A DNA stretch of 64,000 nt, taken from assembly GCA_035503615.1 (NCBI GenBank), contig DATJTI010000042.1, forward strand, positions 101,708-165,707, written 5' to 3'. The stretch's first letter is position 1; the number at the start of each line of letters is the position of its first letter. This document shows, piece by piece, positions 19,781 to 29,000 of the stretch. The translations under genes were made by a program, and so were the position numbers. Source of the DNA: AP-15 sp035503615 (GTDB lineage Bacteria > Pseudomonadota > Alphaproteobacteria > ATCC43930 > CGMCC-115725). Below the pieces are notes generated by a model. It did not search any database, was not told the origin of the DNA, and was given only the letters and a program-made list of their open reading frames with translations.

Positions 19781-19908
19781 GGTCAAACGCCTTTCCACGC
19801 CGGGCCGGTGTTACGCGCCAAGCCAACCAGCCGATGCCGCCAGCCTACCCCGATCATCCCCGGCCCGCGACCATTTTTGCCCAATCAACAGATAAGATGC
19901 CCGCTGCG

Positions 19909-21225
19909 TTAAACAACGGCGAAGCCCGCGCCGGACAACGATTTGACGGGCCGAAACACCAGCCGCGGCAAGTCCCCGACGCCGGCGCGGCGATAGCCGA
20001 TATGGGGAATGGCGGCAATGCCTGCCGCATCGCGCAGCACCGGCAGAACCGCGTGCGCCAGCGGCGGCAGCGCCGAGCGCCGCAGCGCCGCGCGCAGCGC
20101 CGGGTCGGTTCGACTGCCGCGCCCGAGATAGCCAAGGCTGAACCCGTCGCCAACCCGGGGATCGACCACGACCGCGAAGCGCCGGTCCCATACCAGGCTC
20201 GCCCCCGCTGCGACCGGGACTGGTGCCGCGGCGGCATCAAGCTCACGCAGCACCAGGAGGCGGTCGCGCCAGGTGACGAACCGGCAGCCGCCCAGCGTGC
20301 AGCCGCCCCGCGCATCCCCGCAGAGGACCTGCCGCAGCCGGGCGACCTGCCGGCGCCGCGGCGGATAGAGAAGGCCGCCAAGGGTCGTCACCAGCGCCGA
20401 CAGCACCCGCCCGGCGACATCGGGTGATGCCTGCAGCAATGCCGGGTCGAGCGAGGCGAAGCCGGCCGGGTGCAGGGCCACGGTGCGTGCCGCCAACGCG
20501 TCGCCGGCCCGTTCGGCGACCAGCCGTGCCCGGCCGAGATGGCCGATCGCGGCTGGCGGCGCGGCCCGATCGGCTCCGGCGCAGTCCGCACCATCGCGAT
20601 TGCGCAACCGACCGCGCGCATAGGCCGGGTCGCGATTGCTCGGATCGCGCAGGAAAGGCTGGCGCTGCGCCTCGAGAGTGGCGACCAGCCGGGCTTTGTC
20701 GAAGCCGAGCAACGGGCGCACGATCCGACAGCCATCGAGCTCGCGGATTGCCGGCATGCCGGCGAGCCCGTCGGCAGCGCTATGCGCAGCCAAGCGGATC
20801 AGGTGGGTCTCGGTCTGGTCGCCGCGCTGATGACCGGTCAGGAGATGCAGGCAGCCCCGCTCGCGGCACCAGCCGGCAAGCAACCGGTAGCGTGCGGTGC
20901 GCGCCGCCTCCTGGATGCCGGTCGCCGGCTTCGGTTCATCCCAGACCAGCACGCAATGCGGGATGCCGCGAACCATCAGCCAGCCGGCGACCCGCTCGGC
21001 CTCGGCCGAGCTTTCGAGTCGCAGCCGGTGATCGACGATGAGCGCCCAGGCAACTCCACCGCGTTGCCACGCCCAGGACGCCGCGAGGATCACGAGCGCC
21101 AGGCTGTCGGGTCCGCCGGAGACCGCGACGGCAACGAACGGAGGGCTTTCGAACCGGGCGAGCCGCTCCAGCGCAGCGGCGAATTCGGCCGCGCCGATTG
21201 GCGTCATCGGCGGGCCGGCGGTCAA
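19909..21225 (-). CDS. tilS: tRNA(Ile)-lysidine synthetase
   Basis: 438-residue N-type ATP pyrophosphatase that converts C34 of the CAU-anticodon tRNA(Ile) to lysidine, letting it read AUA. The PP-loop SGGPDSLAL lies near residue 35, and LLTGHQRGDQTETHLIRL carries the second conserved motif. The Ala/Arg-rich second half matches the poorly conserved TilS C-terminal domains. Its ATG overlaps the cpoB stop by four bases. No tRNA gene is present in the window. Confidence 0.92.
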   Translation of the reverse strand: MTAGPPMTPIGAAEFAAALERLARFESPPFVAVAVSGGPDSLALVILAASWAWQRGGVAWALIVDHRLRLESSAEAERVAGWLMVRGIPHCVLVWDEPKPATGIQEAARTARYRLLAGWCRERGCLHLLTGHQRGDQTETHLIRLAAHSAADGLAGMPAIRELDGCRIVRPLLGFDKARLVATLEAQRQPFLRDPSNRDPAYARGRLRNRDGADCAGADRAAPPAAIGHLGRARLVAERAGDALAARTVALHPAGFASLDPALLQASPDVAGRVLSALVTTLGGLLYPPRRRQVARLRQVLCGDARGGCTLGGCRFVTWRDRLLVLRELDAAAAPVPVAAGASLVWDRRFAVVVDPRVGDGFSLGYLGRGSRTDPALRAALRRSALPPLAHAVLPVLRDAAGIAAIPHIGYRRAGVGDLPRLVFRPVKSLSGAGFAVV

Positions 21226-22262
21226 CAGCCAAGCCGCTTCTTTTCCTGTGTCGCCCGGTTCCGAACCGCGCTTCCCTGATGCGGGAAATCATGGTCGAGC
21301 TGCATCAGCGCGATGCAGGCATTGTGCTTCTGATTGGCATGCGCCAGCGACATCGCCAGCTGCAGCAGGCCGTCAGCCGCCTTCGGTCCTTTCGGATAGC
21401 GCTTGTAGCCGTCGGCAAACGCCGCGGCGGCTTCGGTATATCGGCCGCGCGCGTAAAAGCTCTCGCCCAGCCAATATTGCGCGTTCCCGGCCAGCGGATC
21501 GTTCGGATGGCGGGCGACAAAGCTGCGCAGTGCGTCCTCCGCTGCCGGGTAGTCGGCCCGCCGCAGCAGCCCAAAGGCGATATTGTACTGCGCCGAGGCC
21601 GAACCCGATGGCAGGCGGTCCGTGCCGGAAGGCCGCAAATTGTCGCCACTCGCGCCATTTCCGGGCGGAGTGAGGTCAGTCGGACCTGGATAGGGCGGCT
21701 CGCGACCGGGCCCCGGCGGCGACAGCGCGCCAAAGCTCGCCGGCTGGCCCGGCGGCGACAACGTGTCGGCCGGCGGCGGCCGGCCGCCATAGGGCGGCGG
21801 TGGCGGACTGTCCGAGGGTGGCTCGCCGGCCGCCATCGCCGGACCCGGCGGTGGCGGTTCGGCCGACGAGCCCTGTCCTTGCCCCTGGCCCTGGCCGAGC
21901 CGCACATCGATATCGCTGTTGATCTGCTCGATCCGCTGGCGCAGCTGCTGCACGGCATTGGTCTCGTCTTCGACCCGGCCGGTCAGGTCGCGCATCTGCT
22001 GCTCGAGCCGGTCCATTCGCACCTGCAGATCGACCGCGGCGTCGCTGCCCTCGTCGCCGGCCGGCGCTTCGCCATCGGTGCCGCGATAGACCTGCCGCTG
22101 CAGCATGCTCAGATCCCGCTCCAGCCGATCGAGCCGTTCCTGCGTCGTCGCGTCCTGCGCCAGCGCCACCGGGGCGACGGTCATCGCCAGCAGCACCACC
22201 AGCGAGATCGACCGGGCCAGCGAGATCGACCGGGCATGAATGAGGATCAGGCGCCCTAGCAT
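21222..22262 (-). CDS. cpoB: Tol-Pal system protein CpoB/YbgF
   Basis: 346-residue periplasmic protein that coordinates the Tol-Pal machine with peptidoglycan synthesis. A signal peptide (cleavage near VALAQD) is followed by an N-terminal coiled coil (ERLDRLERDLSMLQRQV). A Pro/Gly-rich linker of about 90 residues comes next, then three TPR-like repeats (YNIAFGLLRRADYPAAEDALRS and similar). The N-terminus contains an 18-bp tandem duplication that doubles the SISLAR segment ahead of the hydrophobic core. It ends the tolQRAB-pal-cpoB cluster, about 260 bp after pal. Confidence 0.92.
   Translation of the reverse strand: MLGRLILIHARSISLARSISLVVLLAMTVAPVALAQDATTQERLDRLERDLSMLQRQVYRGTDGEAPAGDEGSDAAVDLQVRMDRLEQQMRDLTGRVEDETNAVQQLRQRIEQINSDIDVRLGQGQGQGQGSSAEPPPPGPAMAAGEPPSDSPPPPPYGGRPPPADTLSPPGQPASFGALSPPGPGREPPYPGPTDLTPPGNGASGDNLRPSGTDRLPSGSASAQYNIAFGLLRRADYPAAEDALRSFVARHPNDPLAGNAQYWLGESFYARGRYTEAAAAFADGYKRYPKGPKAADGLLQLAMSLAHANQKHNACIALMQLDHDFPHQGSAVRNRATQEKKRLGC
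22201..22236. repeat. 18-bp tandem duplication in the cpoB signal sequence
   Basis: Two adjacent copies of AGCGAGATCGACCGGGC plus one base (22201-22218 and 22219-22236), differing at the final position. In frame they encode a repeated SISLAR-type hexapeptide at the N-terminus of CpoB. Confidence 0.7.
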
Positions 22263-22364
22263 CGGCGGGCCTCATGGAGTGCGGGCGGCAGCCTGGAGGG
22301 CGCTCGACGCGCGGGCGGGCGGCGCAGACCATCGGAAGAACGGCTAGTAGGACCGGTTTTGGGC

Positions 22365-22381
22365 AAAAAAAGGGCGTGCCC
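22365..22381 (-). terminator. Possible weak terminator downstream of pal
   Basis: On the minus strand GGG-CACG-CCC is followed directly by seven T (22371-22365). The stem is only 3-4 bp, but a T7 run is striking in this GC-rich DNA. The 259-bp gap between pal and cpoB may therefore separate two transcription units. Confidence 0.3.
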
Positions 22382-22521
22382 AGCCTGTGCCGGTCCGATC
22401 TTTCGGGTGCGGCGCGAGGATGCGCAAAGCACGCACAGCCCCGCCCCGGCCGATTCGCCGCTTGCCGCCACCACAACCCGCAACCGCTAACCAGGAAAGC
22501 GCCAGGAGGGCAGCGCGCCCG

Positions 22522-23028
22522 TCAGTTGACGGTGGTGATGGCGACGCGGTTTTGCGCCCACGCCTCTTCGTTGGATCCGAGCACGATCGGTCGCTCTTTG
22601 CCATAACTGATCGTCGAAATGCGCGACGCCGGAATGCCGGCGGCGATCAGCACATTCTTGACCGCATCGGCGCGGCGCTCGCCCAGGGCGAGGTTGTATT
22701 CTTCGGTGCCGCGCTCGTCGCAATGGCCCTCGATCGTCACCGTGACGTTCGGATAGCGGCGCAGCCAGTCGGCTTGGCGCTCCAGCGTCTGCTGTCCCTC
22801 GGCGCTGATATCGGACCGGTCGAAGGCGAAAAAGACGCGGTCGCCGGCGGTCTGCGCCAGATCCTGCTGCGAGCCCGGAACCACCGCCCCCACACCGGCG
22901 CCGGCAGCGCCGGCTCCCCCGGGTCCGCCCGGTCCCCCCGGCGCGGGCGGCGGCGTGCTGCTGCATGCAGCGAGCAGCAGCAGCGCCCCGAACAGGCCTC
23001 CTGCCAGACCGATGACCTTGATCCGCAT
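22522..23028 (-). CDS. pal: Peptidoglycan-associated lipoprotein
   Basis: 168-residue outer membrane lipoprotein that ties the outer membrane to peptidoglycan and to TolB. The signal peptide ends in the lipobox LLAAC (Cys at about residue 22). A Pro/Gly/Ala-rich linker follows, then an OmpA-like domain with the peptidoglycan-binding segment NLALGERRADAVKNVL and the upstream EGHCDERGTEEYN. Length and architecture are normal. It lies 45 bp after tolB. Confidence 0.95.
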   Translation of the reverse strand: MRIKVIGLAGGLFGALLLLAACSSTPPPAPGGPGGPGGAGAAGAGVGAVVPGSQQDLAQTAGDRVFFAFDRSDISAEGQQTLERQADWLRRYPNVTVTIEGHCDERGTEEYNLALGERRADAVKNVLIAAGIPASRISTISYGKERPIVLGSNEEAWAQNRVAITTVN

Positions 23029-23073
23029 GTTCTCTAATCCCCTCGAAACTTCTGCACGATATCGTCGAACCGC

Positions 23074-24417
23074 TCAACGCAGCAAGGGTGACCAGGCCGG
23101 ATCGGACGCGCCGCCCGGGGTCGGCACGTCGCGCTGATTGTACCCGGTCAGATCGATCGTCTGCAGATGCGGCAGGCCGCCATTGCCTTGCGAATCGCTC
23201 GGGCCGTGAGTGAAATACATCAGCACCCGGCCATTGGGAGCCCAGGTCGGGCCCTCGACCAGAAAGCCCTGGGTCAGCTCCCGTTCACCCGAGCCGTCGG
23301 GATGCATGACCCCGATCGAGAACGAACTGCTGCCAATCTTGGTAAAGGCGATCAGGTCGCCGCGCGGCGACCATACCGGCGTGCCGTAATGCCCCGAGCC
23401 GAAGCTGATCCGATGGATGTTGCTGCCGTCGGCGTTCATCACATAGAGCTGCTGCGAGCCGCCGCGGTCGGAATTGAACACGATCTGGCTGCCATCGGGC
23501 GAATAGCACGGCGAGGTGTCGATCGCCTGGTCATCGGTCAGGCGGGTCGTCTGGTGGGTGCGCAGGTCGAAGACATAGATGTTGCTGGCACCGTTGATTG
23601 CCCGGCTCAGGATCACCCGGTTGCCGTTCGGGGAAAACCGCGGGGCAAAGCTCATGCCGGGAAAATCGCCGACCACCTCCTGCTGCCCGGTATCGATGTT
23701 CAAGAGATAGACACGCGGCGTTTTGCCGGCGAAGGACAGGTAGGTGATCTCCTGCGAGGTCGGTGAAAAGCGCGGCGTCAGCACCATCGCCCGTCCGTCG
23801 GTCAGGTAGCGGTTGTTGAAGCCATCCTCGTCCATGATCGCCAGCCGCCGGATCCGTGCTTGCGCCGGGCCGGACTCGGCGACATAGACGATGCGGGTAT
23901 CAAAATACCCCTCCTCGCCGGTGATCCGCTGGTAGACCGCATCGGAGATCATGTGCGCGATGCGGCGCCAGTTCTGCTGTGTCGTCGTGTAGCTGAAGCC
24001 GGTCAGCTGCTGCTGGGCACCGACGTCCCACAGCCGGAACTGGACCACGAGCCGCCCATCGACCTGGGTGCTGACCAGCCCGGTGACCAGCGCCTGGGCG
24101 TTGATCTGTTGCCAATCCGCGAAGTTCGGAGCGGCACTCGTGGTCGCCGACTCGGTTTCGATGAAGCTGGCCGGATCGAGGGGACGGAACAGCCCGGAGC
24201 GGCCGAGATCGGCCGAGACGACGCTGGCGATGTCGTGCCCGGCCGCGGTCTCGCTGGCGCTGCCGCCGGCAAAGGCCGGGATTGCGATCGGCATCGGCTG
24301 GCTCTCACCGCTGGTGATGTCGATGCGCAGCGCGGCCCGGGGTGCAGCCGCCGGCCAGATCAGCATCGCCAGCAGCGCCATGGCCGCGCCGAGGGCAACA
24401 GGGCACCTTTTGTTCAT
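23074..24417 (-). CDS. tolB: Tol-Pal system beta-propeller protein TolB
   Basis: 447-residue periplasmic protein linking Pal to the inner-membrane TolQRA complex. The start at 24417 gives a signal peptide (MNKRCPVALGAAMALL). It has an N-terminal alpha/beta domain and a six-bladed propeller whose blades carry repeats such as PRFSPTSQEITYLSF, PRFSPNGNRVILSR and PCYSPDGSQIVFNSDR. The start overlaps the tolA stop as ATGA. Confidence 0.95.
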   Translation of the reverse strand: MNKRCPVALGAAMALLAMLIWPAAAPRAALRIDITSGESQPMPIAIPAFAGGSASETAAGHDIASVVSADLGRSGLFRPLDPASFIETESATTSAAPNFADWQQINAQALVTGLVSTQVDGRLVVQFRLWDVGAQQQLTGFSYTTTQQNWRRIAHMISDAVYQRITGEEGYFDTRIVYVAESGPAQARIRRLAIMDEDGFNNRYLTDGRAMVLTPRFSPTSQEITYLSFAGKTPRVYLLNIDTGQQEVVGDFPGMSFAPRFSPNGNRVILSRAINGASNIYVFDLRTHQTTRLTDDQAIDTSPCYSPDGSQIVFNSDRGGSQQLYVMNADGSNIHRISFGSGHYGTPVWSPRGDLIAFTKIGSSSFSIGVMHPDGSGERELTQGFLVEGPTWAPNGRVLMYFTHGPSDSQGNGGLPHLQTIDLTGYNQRDVPTPGGASDPAWSPLLR

Positions 24418-25409
24418 AACAAATCCTTCGGGCTGAAATCGACGACCATGTCTTTCCAGATTTCGTACTTGTCGGGAGGCAGGCGCAGCGGCCGGCATTG
24501 CGGATTGAAGAACGCCCGGCGGGCACTTTCCGCAGCAGCACGGTAGAACGGGTCGCTCGCCGCCCGCGCCTGATCGACGATCGTGGCTTGCTGCACCATG
24601 CCGTCGGGCTCGACCGAGACGCGGATCTCGACCACCAGATCCTTGGCGTCGCGGGCGCCCGCCGGAATGTTCCAGCAGCGCGAGATCTGCTCGCGAATCA
24701 TGTCGACCTCGCTGGCGCTCAGCTGGCTGCCCAACGGGGCGCGCGGCTGCGAGGAAGGCTGCCCCGAGGCGACCGCGGTGTCCTGAGGCAGCGCGTCCGG
24801 TGACGGCGGCGCGTCCTTGGCCGCGAGATTGCGCAACAGCGCGTCGAACTGTCCTGGATCGTATTTCTTGGCGGCCGCCCGCGCCTCCTCACGCGGCACC
24901 GGTCGCGGCGGCGGCGGTGCCGGCATCGGCGGGGCGGCGGCTTCGACCGGTTTTGGCGGCGGTGGCGGTGGTGCCGGCTTAAAGACCGGAACCGGGGGTG
25001 GGGGCGGCGGCGGTGCCGGCTTCGGCTGAGGCGGCGCAGGTGCGGGCGGTTGCGGCGGCGCGGCGGCGGCCGAGGGCGGCGGTGTTTCTTTCGGCGGCGC
25101 CGGCTGCGGCGTCGGCTTTGGCCCGGGCGGCCCGGGGATCGGTGCCACCGGCTTTGCCTCTTGACGCGGCGATGGATTGGGATGCGTCGCCCGGGTTTCC
25201 GGCCCGATCGTCACCAACTGGACCGCGATCGGCATCTCCTGCGGTGGCGGCGGACGAAACAGGTTCGGCAGACCGAGGATCACCACGGCGCCGAGCACAA
25301 GATGCAGCGCTGCCGACAGCGCGAGCCCGCGACGGCCGAGCCCGTCGGGCATCGGCTCGGGGAGCGGCGGCTGGGATCGCGGCACCGGTTCGGCTACGGC
25401 GAGGCTCAT
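24414..25409 (-). CDS. tolA: Cell envelope integrity protein TolA
   Basis: 331-residue inner membrane protein that carries proton-motive energy from TolQR to Pal/TolB. One TM helix lies near residues 28-48 (LALSAALHLVLGAVVILGL). A long Pro-rich periplasmic arm follows; here it is PPPP/PAP-rich rather than the Ala/Lys/Glu helix of enterobacterial TolA, as is common in alphaproteobacteria. The C-terminal TonB-like domain contains ISRCWNIPAGARD and AFFNPQCRPLRLPPDKY. It sits between tolR and tolB. Confidence 0.92.
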   Translation of the reverse strand: MSLAVAEPVPRSQPPLPEPMPDGLGRRGLALSAALHLVLGAVVILGLPNLFRPPPPQEMPIAVQLVTIGPETRATHPNPSPRQEAKPVAPIPGPPGPKPTPQPAPPKETPPPSAAAAPPQPPAPAPPQPKPAPPPPPPPVPVFKPAPPPPPPKPVEAAAPPMPAPPPPRPVPREEARAAAKKYDPGQFDALLRNLAAKDAPPSPDALPQDTAVASGQPSSQPRAPLGSQLSASEVDMIREQISRCWNIPAGARDAKDLVVEIRVSVEPDGMVQQATIVDQARAASDPFYRAAAESARRAFFNPQCRPLRLPPDKYEIWKDMVVDFSPKDLL

Positions 25410-25433
25410 CCTCGGGGGCCCGGATCGGGCTCT

Positions 25434-25958
25434 TCAGGGCTTTGCCGCATGCGCCGCGGGCACGCCAGCAGAAGCGCTGCCGCCGGCGCTGGCGGCGGCA
25501 GTCTGTGACGCACCGGTCGGCGGCCCACCAGTCGGAGCTTGCGCAATCAGCGAAACCTTCTGATAGCCGGCAGCGCTGATCAGGCTCATGACTTCGAGCA
25601 CGCGGCCGTAATCGATCGACTTGTCGGCGCGGACATAGACCGGCGCGTCGTGGTCCGCGCCGGTGATCGCCTGCAGTTTCGGCACCAGCGCCTCGGTCGG
25701 CACCGCGGTGTCCTGGACGAAGATCTTGCCCTCGTTGTTGACGGTGATGACCAGCGGCTGTTTCGGCTGGGTGATCGGCGGTGCCTGGGTCTGCGGCAGG
25801 TTGACCGGCACGCCCACGGTCAGCAGCGGGGCTGCGACCATGAAGACGACCAGCAGCACCAGCATGACATCAACCAGCGGGGTCACGTTGATTTCGGCCA
25901 TCGGCCGGTAGCGGCTGCCGCGGGCGCGGCCGTTGCCGACGAGGCTCGGTGCCGCCAC
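25434..25958 (-). CDS. tolR: ExbD/TolR family biopolymer transport protein
   Basis: 174-residue inner membrane protein with one N-terminal TM helix and a periplasmic domain. The helix NVTPLVDVMLVLLVVFMV carries the conserved proton-channel Asp. The periplasmic half has the DAPVYVRADKSIDYGRVLEVM region typical of TolR/ExbD. It begins with GTG at 25958, three bases after the tolQ stop. The C-terminal 30 residues are an Ala/Gly-rich extension of low complexity. Confidence 0.94.
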   Translation of the reverse strand: MAAPSLVGNGRARGSRYRPMAEINVTPLVDVMLVLLVVFMVAAPLLTVGVPVNLPQTQAPPITQPKQPLVITVNNEGKIFVQDTAVPTEALVPKLQAITGADHDAPVYVRADKSIDYGRVLEVMSLISAAGYQKVSLIAQAPTGGPPTGASQTAAASAGGSASAGVPAAHAAKP

Positions 25959-25961
25959 GGC

Positions 25962-26690
25962 TCAGGGCCTCTCGTCGAGCTGGCCCGACAGGATCGCGCT
26001 GAACTCGGACGAAAACGCTTCGAGCCGCCCGGCGTAGCGGCCGAAATCGGTGGCGAGCTTGTTGTAGGCGACCACCGCCGGGATCGCCGCGACGAGCCCC
26101 AGCGCGGTCGCGAACAGCGATTCGGCAATACCGGGCGCCACCACCGCAAGGCTCGTGTTCCTCGCCGCGGCAATCGACTGGAAGCTGTCCATGATGCCCC
26201 AGACGGTGCCGAACAGCCCGACAAACGGCGCCGTCGCCCCGACCGTCGCGAGAAACGCCATGAACCGTTCGACCCGCTCCATTTCGCGGCCGACGGTCAC
26301 GTTCATGACCCGCTCGATGCGCTGCTGCAGGCTCGAGCGCATGATCGCGGTGCCGAGCAAGCCCTTGGCAGCGCTGCGCCGCCACTCGCGCATCGCCGAC
26401 GAGAACACCGCGGTCATCGGGTCGGGCGGGCGCTGCCCGACGCGCTCGTAAAGATCATCGAGCGAGCCGCCCGACCAGAAGCTCTCTTCGAAGCTGTTCG
26501 CGGCATGACGCAGCCGGCGCAACCGGATCACCTTGTCAAAGATGACCGCCCACGACCAGAACGACGCCAAAAGCAGGATCATCATGACGAATTTGACGAT
26601 CGAATCCGACTGCAGGAACAACGCGACGATCGACAGGTCATGAGGCACCGCGCCGGCAAGCGGCAAAGTGTCAACGGCAGAGGGGGGCAT
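25962..26690 (-). CDS. tolQ: Tol-Pal system proton channel subunit TolQ
   Basis: 242-residue MotA/TolQ/ExbB family protein with three TM helices. The first is near residues 33-52 (KFVMMILLLASFWSWAVIF). The last two are in the conserved core ATVGATAPFVGLFGTVWGIM and FATALGLVAAIPAVVAYNK. It forms the proton-driven stator with TolR. AAAAGG precedes the ATG by about 10 bp. ybgC, which usually precedes tolQ, is missing: only 58 bp separate it from ruvB. Confidence 0.95.
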   Translation of the reverse strand: MPPSAVDTLPLAGAVPHDLSIVALFLQSDSIVKFVMMILLLASFWSWAVIFDKVIRLRRLRHAANSFEESFWSGGSLDDLYERVGQRPPDPMTAVFSSAMREWRRSAAKGLLGTAIMRSSLQQRIERVMNVTVGREMERVERFMAFLATVGATAPFVGLFGTVWGIMDSFQSIAAARNTSLAVVAPGIAESLFATALGLVAAIPAVVAYNKLATDFGRYAGRLEAFSSEFSAILSGQLDERP

Positions 26691-26748
26691 TGTTTGAACC
26701 TTTTATGGCGTCTTTTGGACGATGGTCGGCATGCATCGGCCCGCAGCC

Positions 26749-27819
26749 TCACAAGGGCTCCTCGTTCGGCGCTGGCGGCGGCAGCGACGCCAGGAGGTCG
26801 AGCTGGGCCGGCGAGGGCGGCGGCATCGGCAGGTCGAGATGGCCAAAGGCGAGCCGGGTCAAGAGGCGCCCGCGGGGTGTGCGCTGTACAAAGCCTTCCT
26901 GGATCAAATACGGCTCGACGACCTCCTCGACGACATCGCGCTCGTCACCAAGGGCCGCCGCCAGCGTCTCGGCGCCGACCGGGCCGCCGCCGTAATTCAG
27001 CGCGACGCAGCGCAGATAGCGCCGGTCCATGCTGTCGAGGCCGCGCCCGTCGACCTCGAGACGCTGGAGTGCCGCATCGGCAGCGGCGGCATCGACCATC
27101 GCCACTCCCCCGACCGCGGCAAAATCGCGAATCCGGCGCAGGAGGCGCATCGCCACCCGCGGCGTGCCGCGGGCGCGCCGGGCGATCTCGGCCGCGCCAT
27201 CGGGCTGCAGCGCGAAATCGAGCACGCGCGCGCCGCGATCGACGATCTGCGCCAGTTCGGCCGGCTCGTAGAACAGCAGTCGCAGCGGGATGCCAAAGCG
27301 CTCGCGCAGCGGCCGGGTGATCAGACCGGAGCGGGTCGTCGCACCGACCAGTGTGAACGGCGGCAGGTCGATCCGGATCGAGCGCGCTCCCGGTCCCTCG
27401 CCGATGATCAGATCGAGCTGAAAATCCTCCATCGCCGGGTAGAGGATTTCCTCGACCGCGGGGGCGAGGCGGTGAATTTCGTCGATGAACAACACATCGC
27501 GCGGCTGGAGATTAGTCAACAGCGCGGCAAGATCACCGGCCCGCTGGATCACCGGCCCCGAGGTCGCGCGGAAACCGACCCCGAGCTCGCGCGCGACGAT
27601 CTGCGCCAGCGTCGTCTTGCCGAGCCCCGGCGGGCCGAACAGCAGGACATGATCGAGCGCCTCGCTGCGTGACTTGGCCGCGGCGATAAAGATGCGCAAA
27701 TTGTCGCGCAATTGCTGCTGGCCGACAAACTCGGCGAGGCGCAGCGGGCGCAGCGAGGCTTCGCCGGCATCGGCTTCGGCGGGCGCCGGATCGACAATGC
27801 GGTGTGTGCCGTCGCTCAT
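26749..27819 (-). CDS. ruvB: Holliday junction branch migration helicase RuvB
   Basis: 356-residue AAA+ motor that drives branch migration with RuvA. The N-terminal LRPLRLAEFVGQQ leads into Walker A GPPGLGKT, Walker B FIDEIHR and sensor segment LVGATTRSGLIT. The C-terminal winged helix ends in FVQRTPRGRLLTRLAFGHL, the standard RuvB ending. It overlaps the ruvA stop by four bases. Confidence 0.97.
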   Translation of the reverse strand: MSDGTHRIVDPAPAEADAGEASLRPLRLAEFVGQQQLRDNLRIFIAAAKSRSEALDHVLLFGPPGLGKTTLAQIVARELGVGFRATSGPVIQRAGDLAALLTNLQPRDVLFIDEIHRLAPAVEEILYPAMEDFQLDLIIGEGPGARSIRIDLPPFTLVGATTRSGLITRPLRERFGIPLRLLFYEPAELAQIVDRGARVLDFALQPDGAAEIARRARGTPRVAMRLLRRIRDFAAVGGVAMVDAAAADAALQRLEVDGRGLDSMDRRYLRCVALNYGGGPVGAETLAAALGDERDVVEEVVEPYLIQEGFVQRTPRGRLLTRLAFGHLDLPMPPPSPAQLDLLASLPPPAPNEEPL

Positions 27820-28475
27820 CGCAACGCTCCGGGCGCGGCGGGCCCGGGCGAGGCTGCCTGGGCCAGCTCCTGCAAGCCGCCGCGGATCAGCGCGTCGGTC
27901 GTGGCGGCCCGGCCGAGCCGCTCGGTCGCGGTGGCGATCGCGGCAAATGCCTCGGCCCGGCGATAGCCGAGATTGATGAGCGCCGAGATCGCCTCGGCGG
28001 CAGGGCCGTCGGCCGTAGCGGCTGCCGAGCCAGGTGCGAGGCCCGGTGCAAGTTGCGGCGCCGCCGGTGCGAGCCCACCGGCCTTGTCCTTGAGCTCGTT
28101 GACGATGCGCTGGGCGAGCCGCGGGCCCACCCCCTCGGCGCGGGCCGGCACGGTGCGGTCCTGGGCAAAGATCGCCAGCGCCAACTCGTCGGGGCTCACC
28201 GCCGACAGGATCGACAAGGCAAGCCGCGCCCCCACACCCTGCACCGTTGTCAACAGCCGGAACCAGTCGCGTTCGGCCGGATGGAGAAAACCGTAGAGAT
28301 GGATGTGGTCCTCGCGCACATGGGTCTCGATCAAGAGCCGGACCGGCATGCCGGAGGATGGCAGCAGCGCCAATGTGCGACCCGAGCAGAAGGCGAGATA
28401 GCCGACCCCGCCGACATCGATGACCGCGCTGTCCGCAGCGACCTCATCGACGATCCCGGCGAGCCTGGCGATCAT
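27816..28475 (-). CDS. ruvA: Holliday junction branch migration protein RuvA
   Basis: 219-residue junction-binding protein. It has the N-terminal OB fold (MIARLAGIVDEVAADSAVIDVGGVGY), the helix-hairpin-helix region (TVQGVGARLALSILSAVSPDEL, GVGPRLAQRIVNELKDK), and a C-terminal domain III that contacts RuvB (ALINLGYRRAEAFAAI). It overlaps its neighbours ruvC and ruvB by four bases each, so all three are translationally coupled. Confidence 0.96.
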   Translation of the reverse strand: MIARLAGIVDEVAADSAVIDVGGVGYLAFCSGRTLALLPSSGMPVRLLIETHVREDHIHLYGFLHPAERDWFRLLTTVQGVGARLALSILSAVSPDELALAIFAQDRTVPARAEGVGPRLAQRIVNELKDKAGGLAPAAPQLAPGLAPGSAAATADGPAAEAISALINLGYRRAEAFAAIATATERLGRAATTDALIRGGLQELAQAASPGPAAPGALR

Positions 28476-28966
28476 CGCGCGACATCCCAGCGGTGCAGTG
28501 TCTGGGCGTGATGCGCGTGGCAGATCGCCACCGCCAGCGCGTCGGCGGCGTCGGCGGCGCCGGTCGCCGAGCCGGGCAGGATGTGCCGGACCATCAGCTG
28601 CACCTGCGCCTTGTCGGCATGACCGGCGCCGACCACCGCCTTCTTGATCAGATTGGCCGAGTATTCGGCCACCGGCAGACCGCGCTCGGCCGGCGCCAGC
28701 AGCACCACGCCGCGCGCTACCCCGAGCTTCAGCGTCGAGGCCGGATTGCGGTTGACAAAACTCTCCTCGACCGCCGCCTCGTCGGGGCGGAACCGTTCGA
28801 GCACCACGCCGATCTGGCGGAACAGCGACACGAGCCGCACCGCGAGCGGCTGATCGGTCGCGGCGTGCGCGACGCCGTCAGCGACATGGGCGAGACGGTT
28901 GCCGGCAACGTCGATGATCCCCCAACCAGTATGGCGCAGCCCGGGATCGAGCCCCAAAACGCGCAT
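28472..28966 (-). CDS. ruvC: Crossover junction endodeoxyribonuclease RuvC
   Basis: 164-residue RNase H-fold resolvase that cuts Holliday junctions. The catalytic acids are visible: Asp in LGLDPGLRHTGWG, Glu in AAVEESFVN and the Asp pair in DAADALAVAICHAH. Length is standard. It is first in the ruvCAB operon, 34 bp after the upstream yebC gene. Confidence 0.96.
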   Translation of the reverse strand: MRVLGLDPGLRHTGWGIIDVAGNRLAHVADGVAHAATDQPLAVRLVSLFRQIGVVLERFRPDEAAVEESFVNRNPASTLKLGVARGVVLLAPAERGLPVAEYSANLIKKAVVGAGHADKAQVQLMVRHILPGSATGAADAADALAVAICHAHHAQTLHRWDVAR

Positions 28967-29000
28967 CCTCGGCTTCCGTCCCCCCGCGCCGATCAGCCGC

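Noticed and set aside
25539..27320. 593-codon open frame antisense to tolR, tolQ and ruvB
   Set aside because: It crosses three well-identified genes on the other strand and has no recognisable domain.
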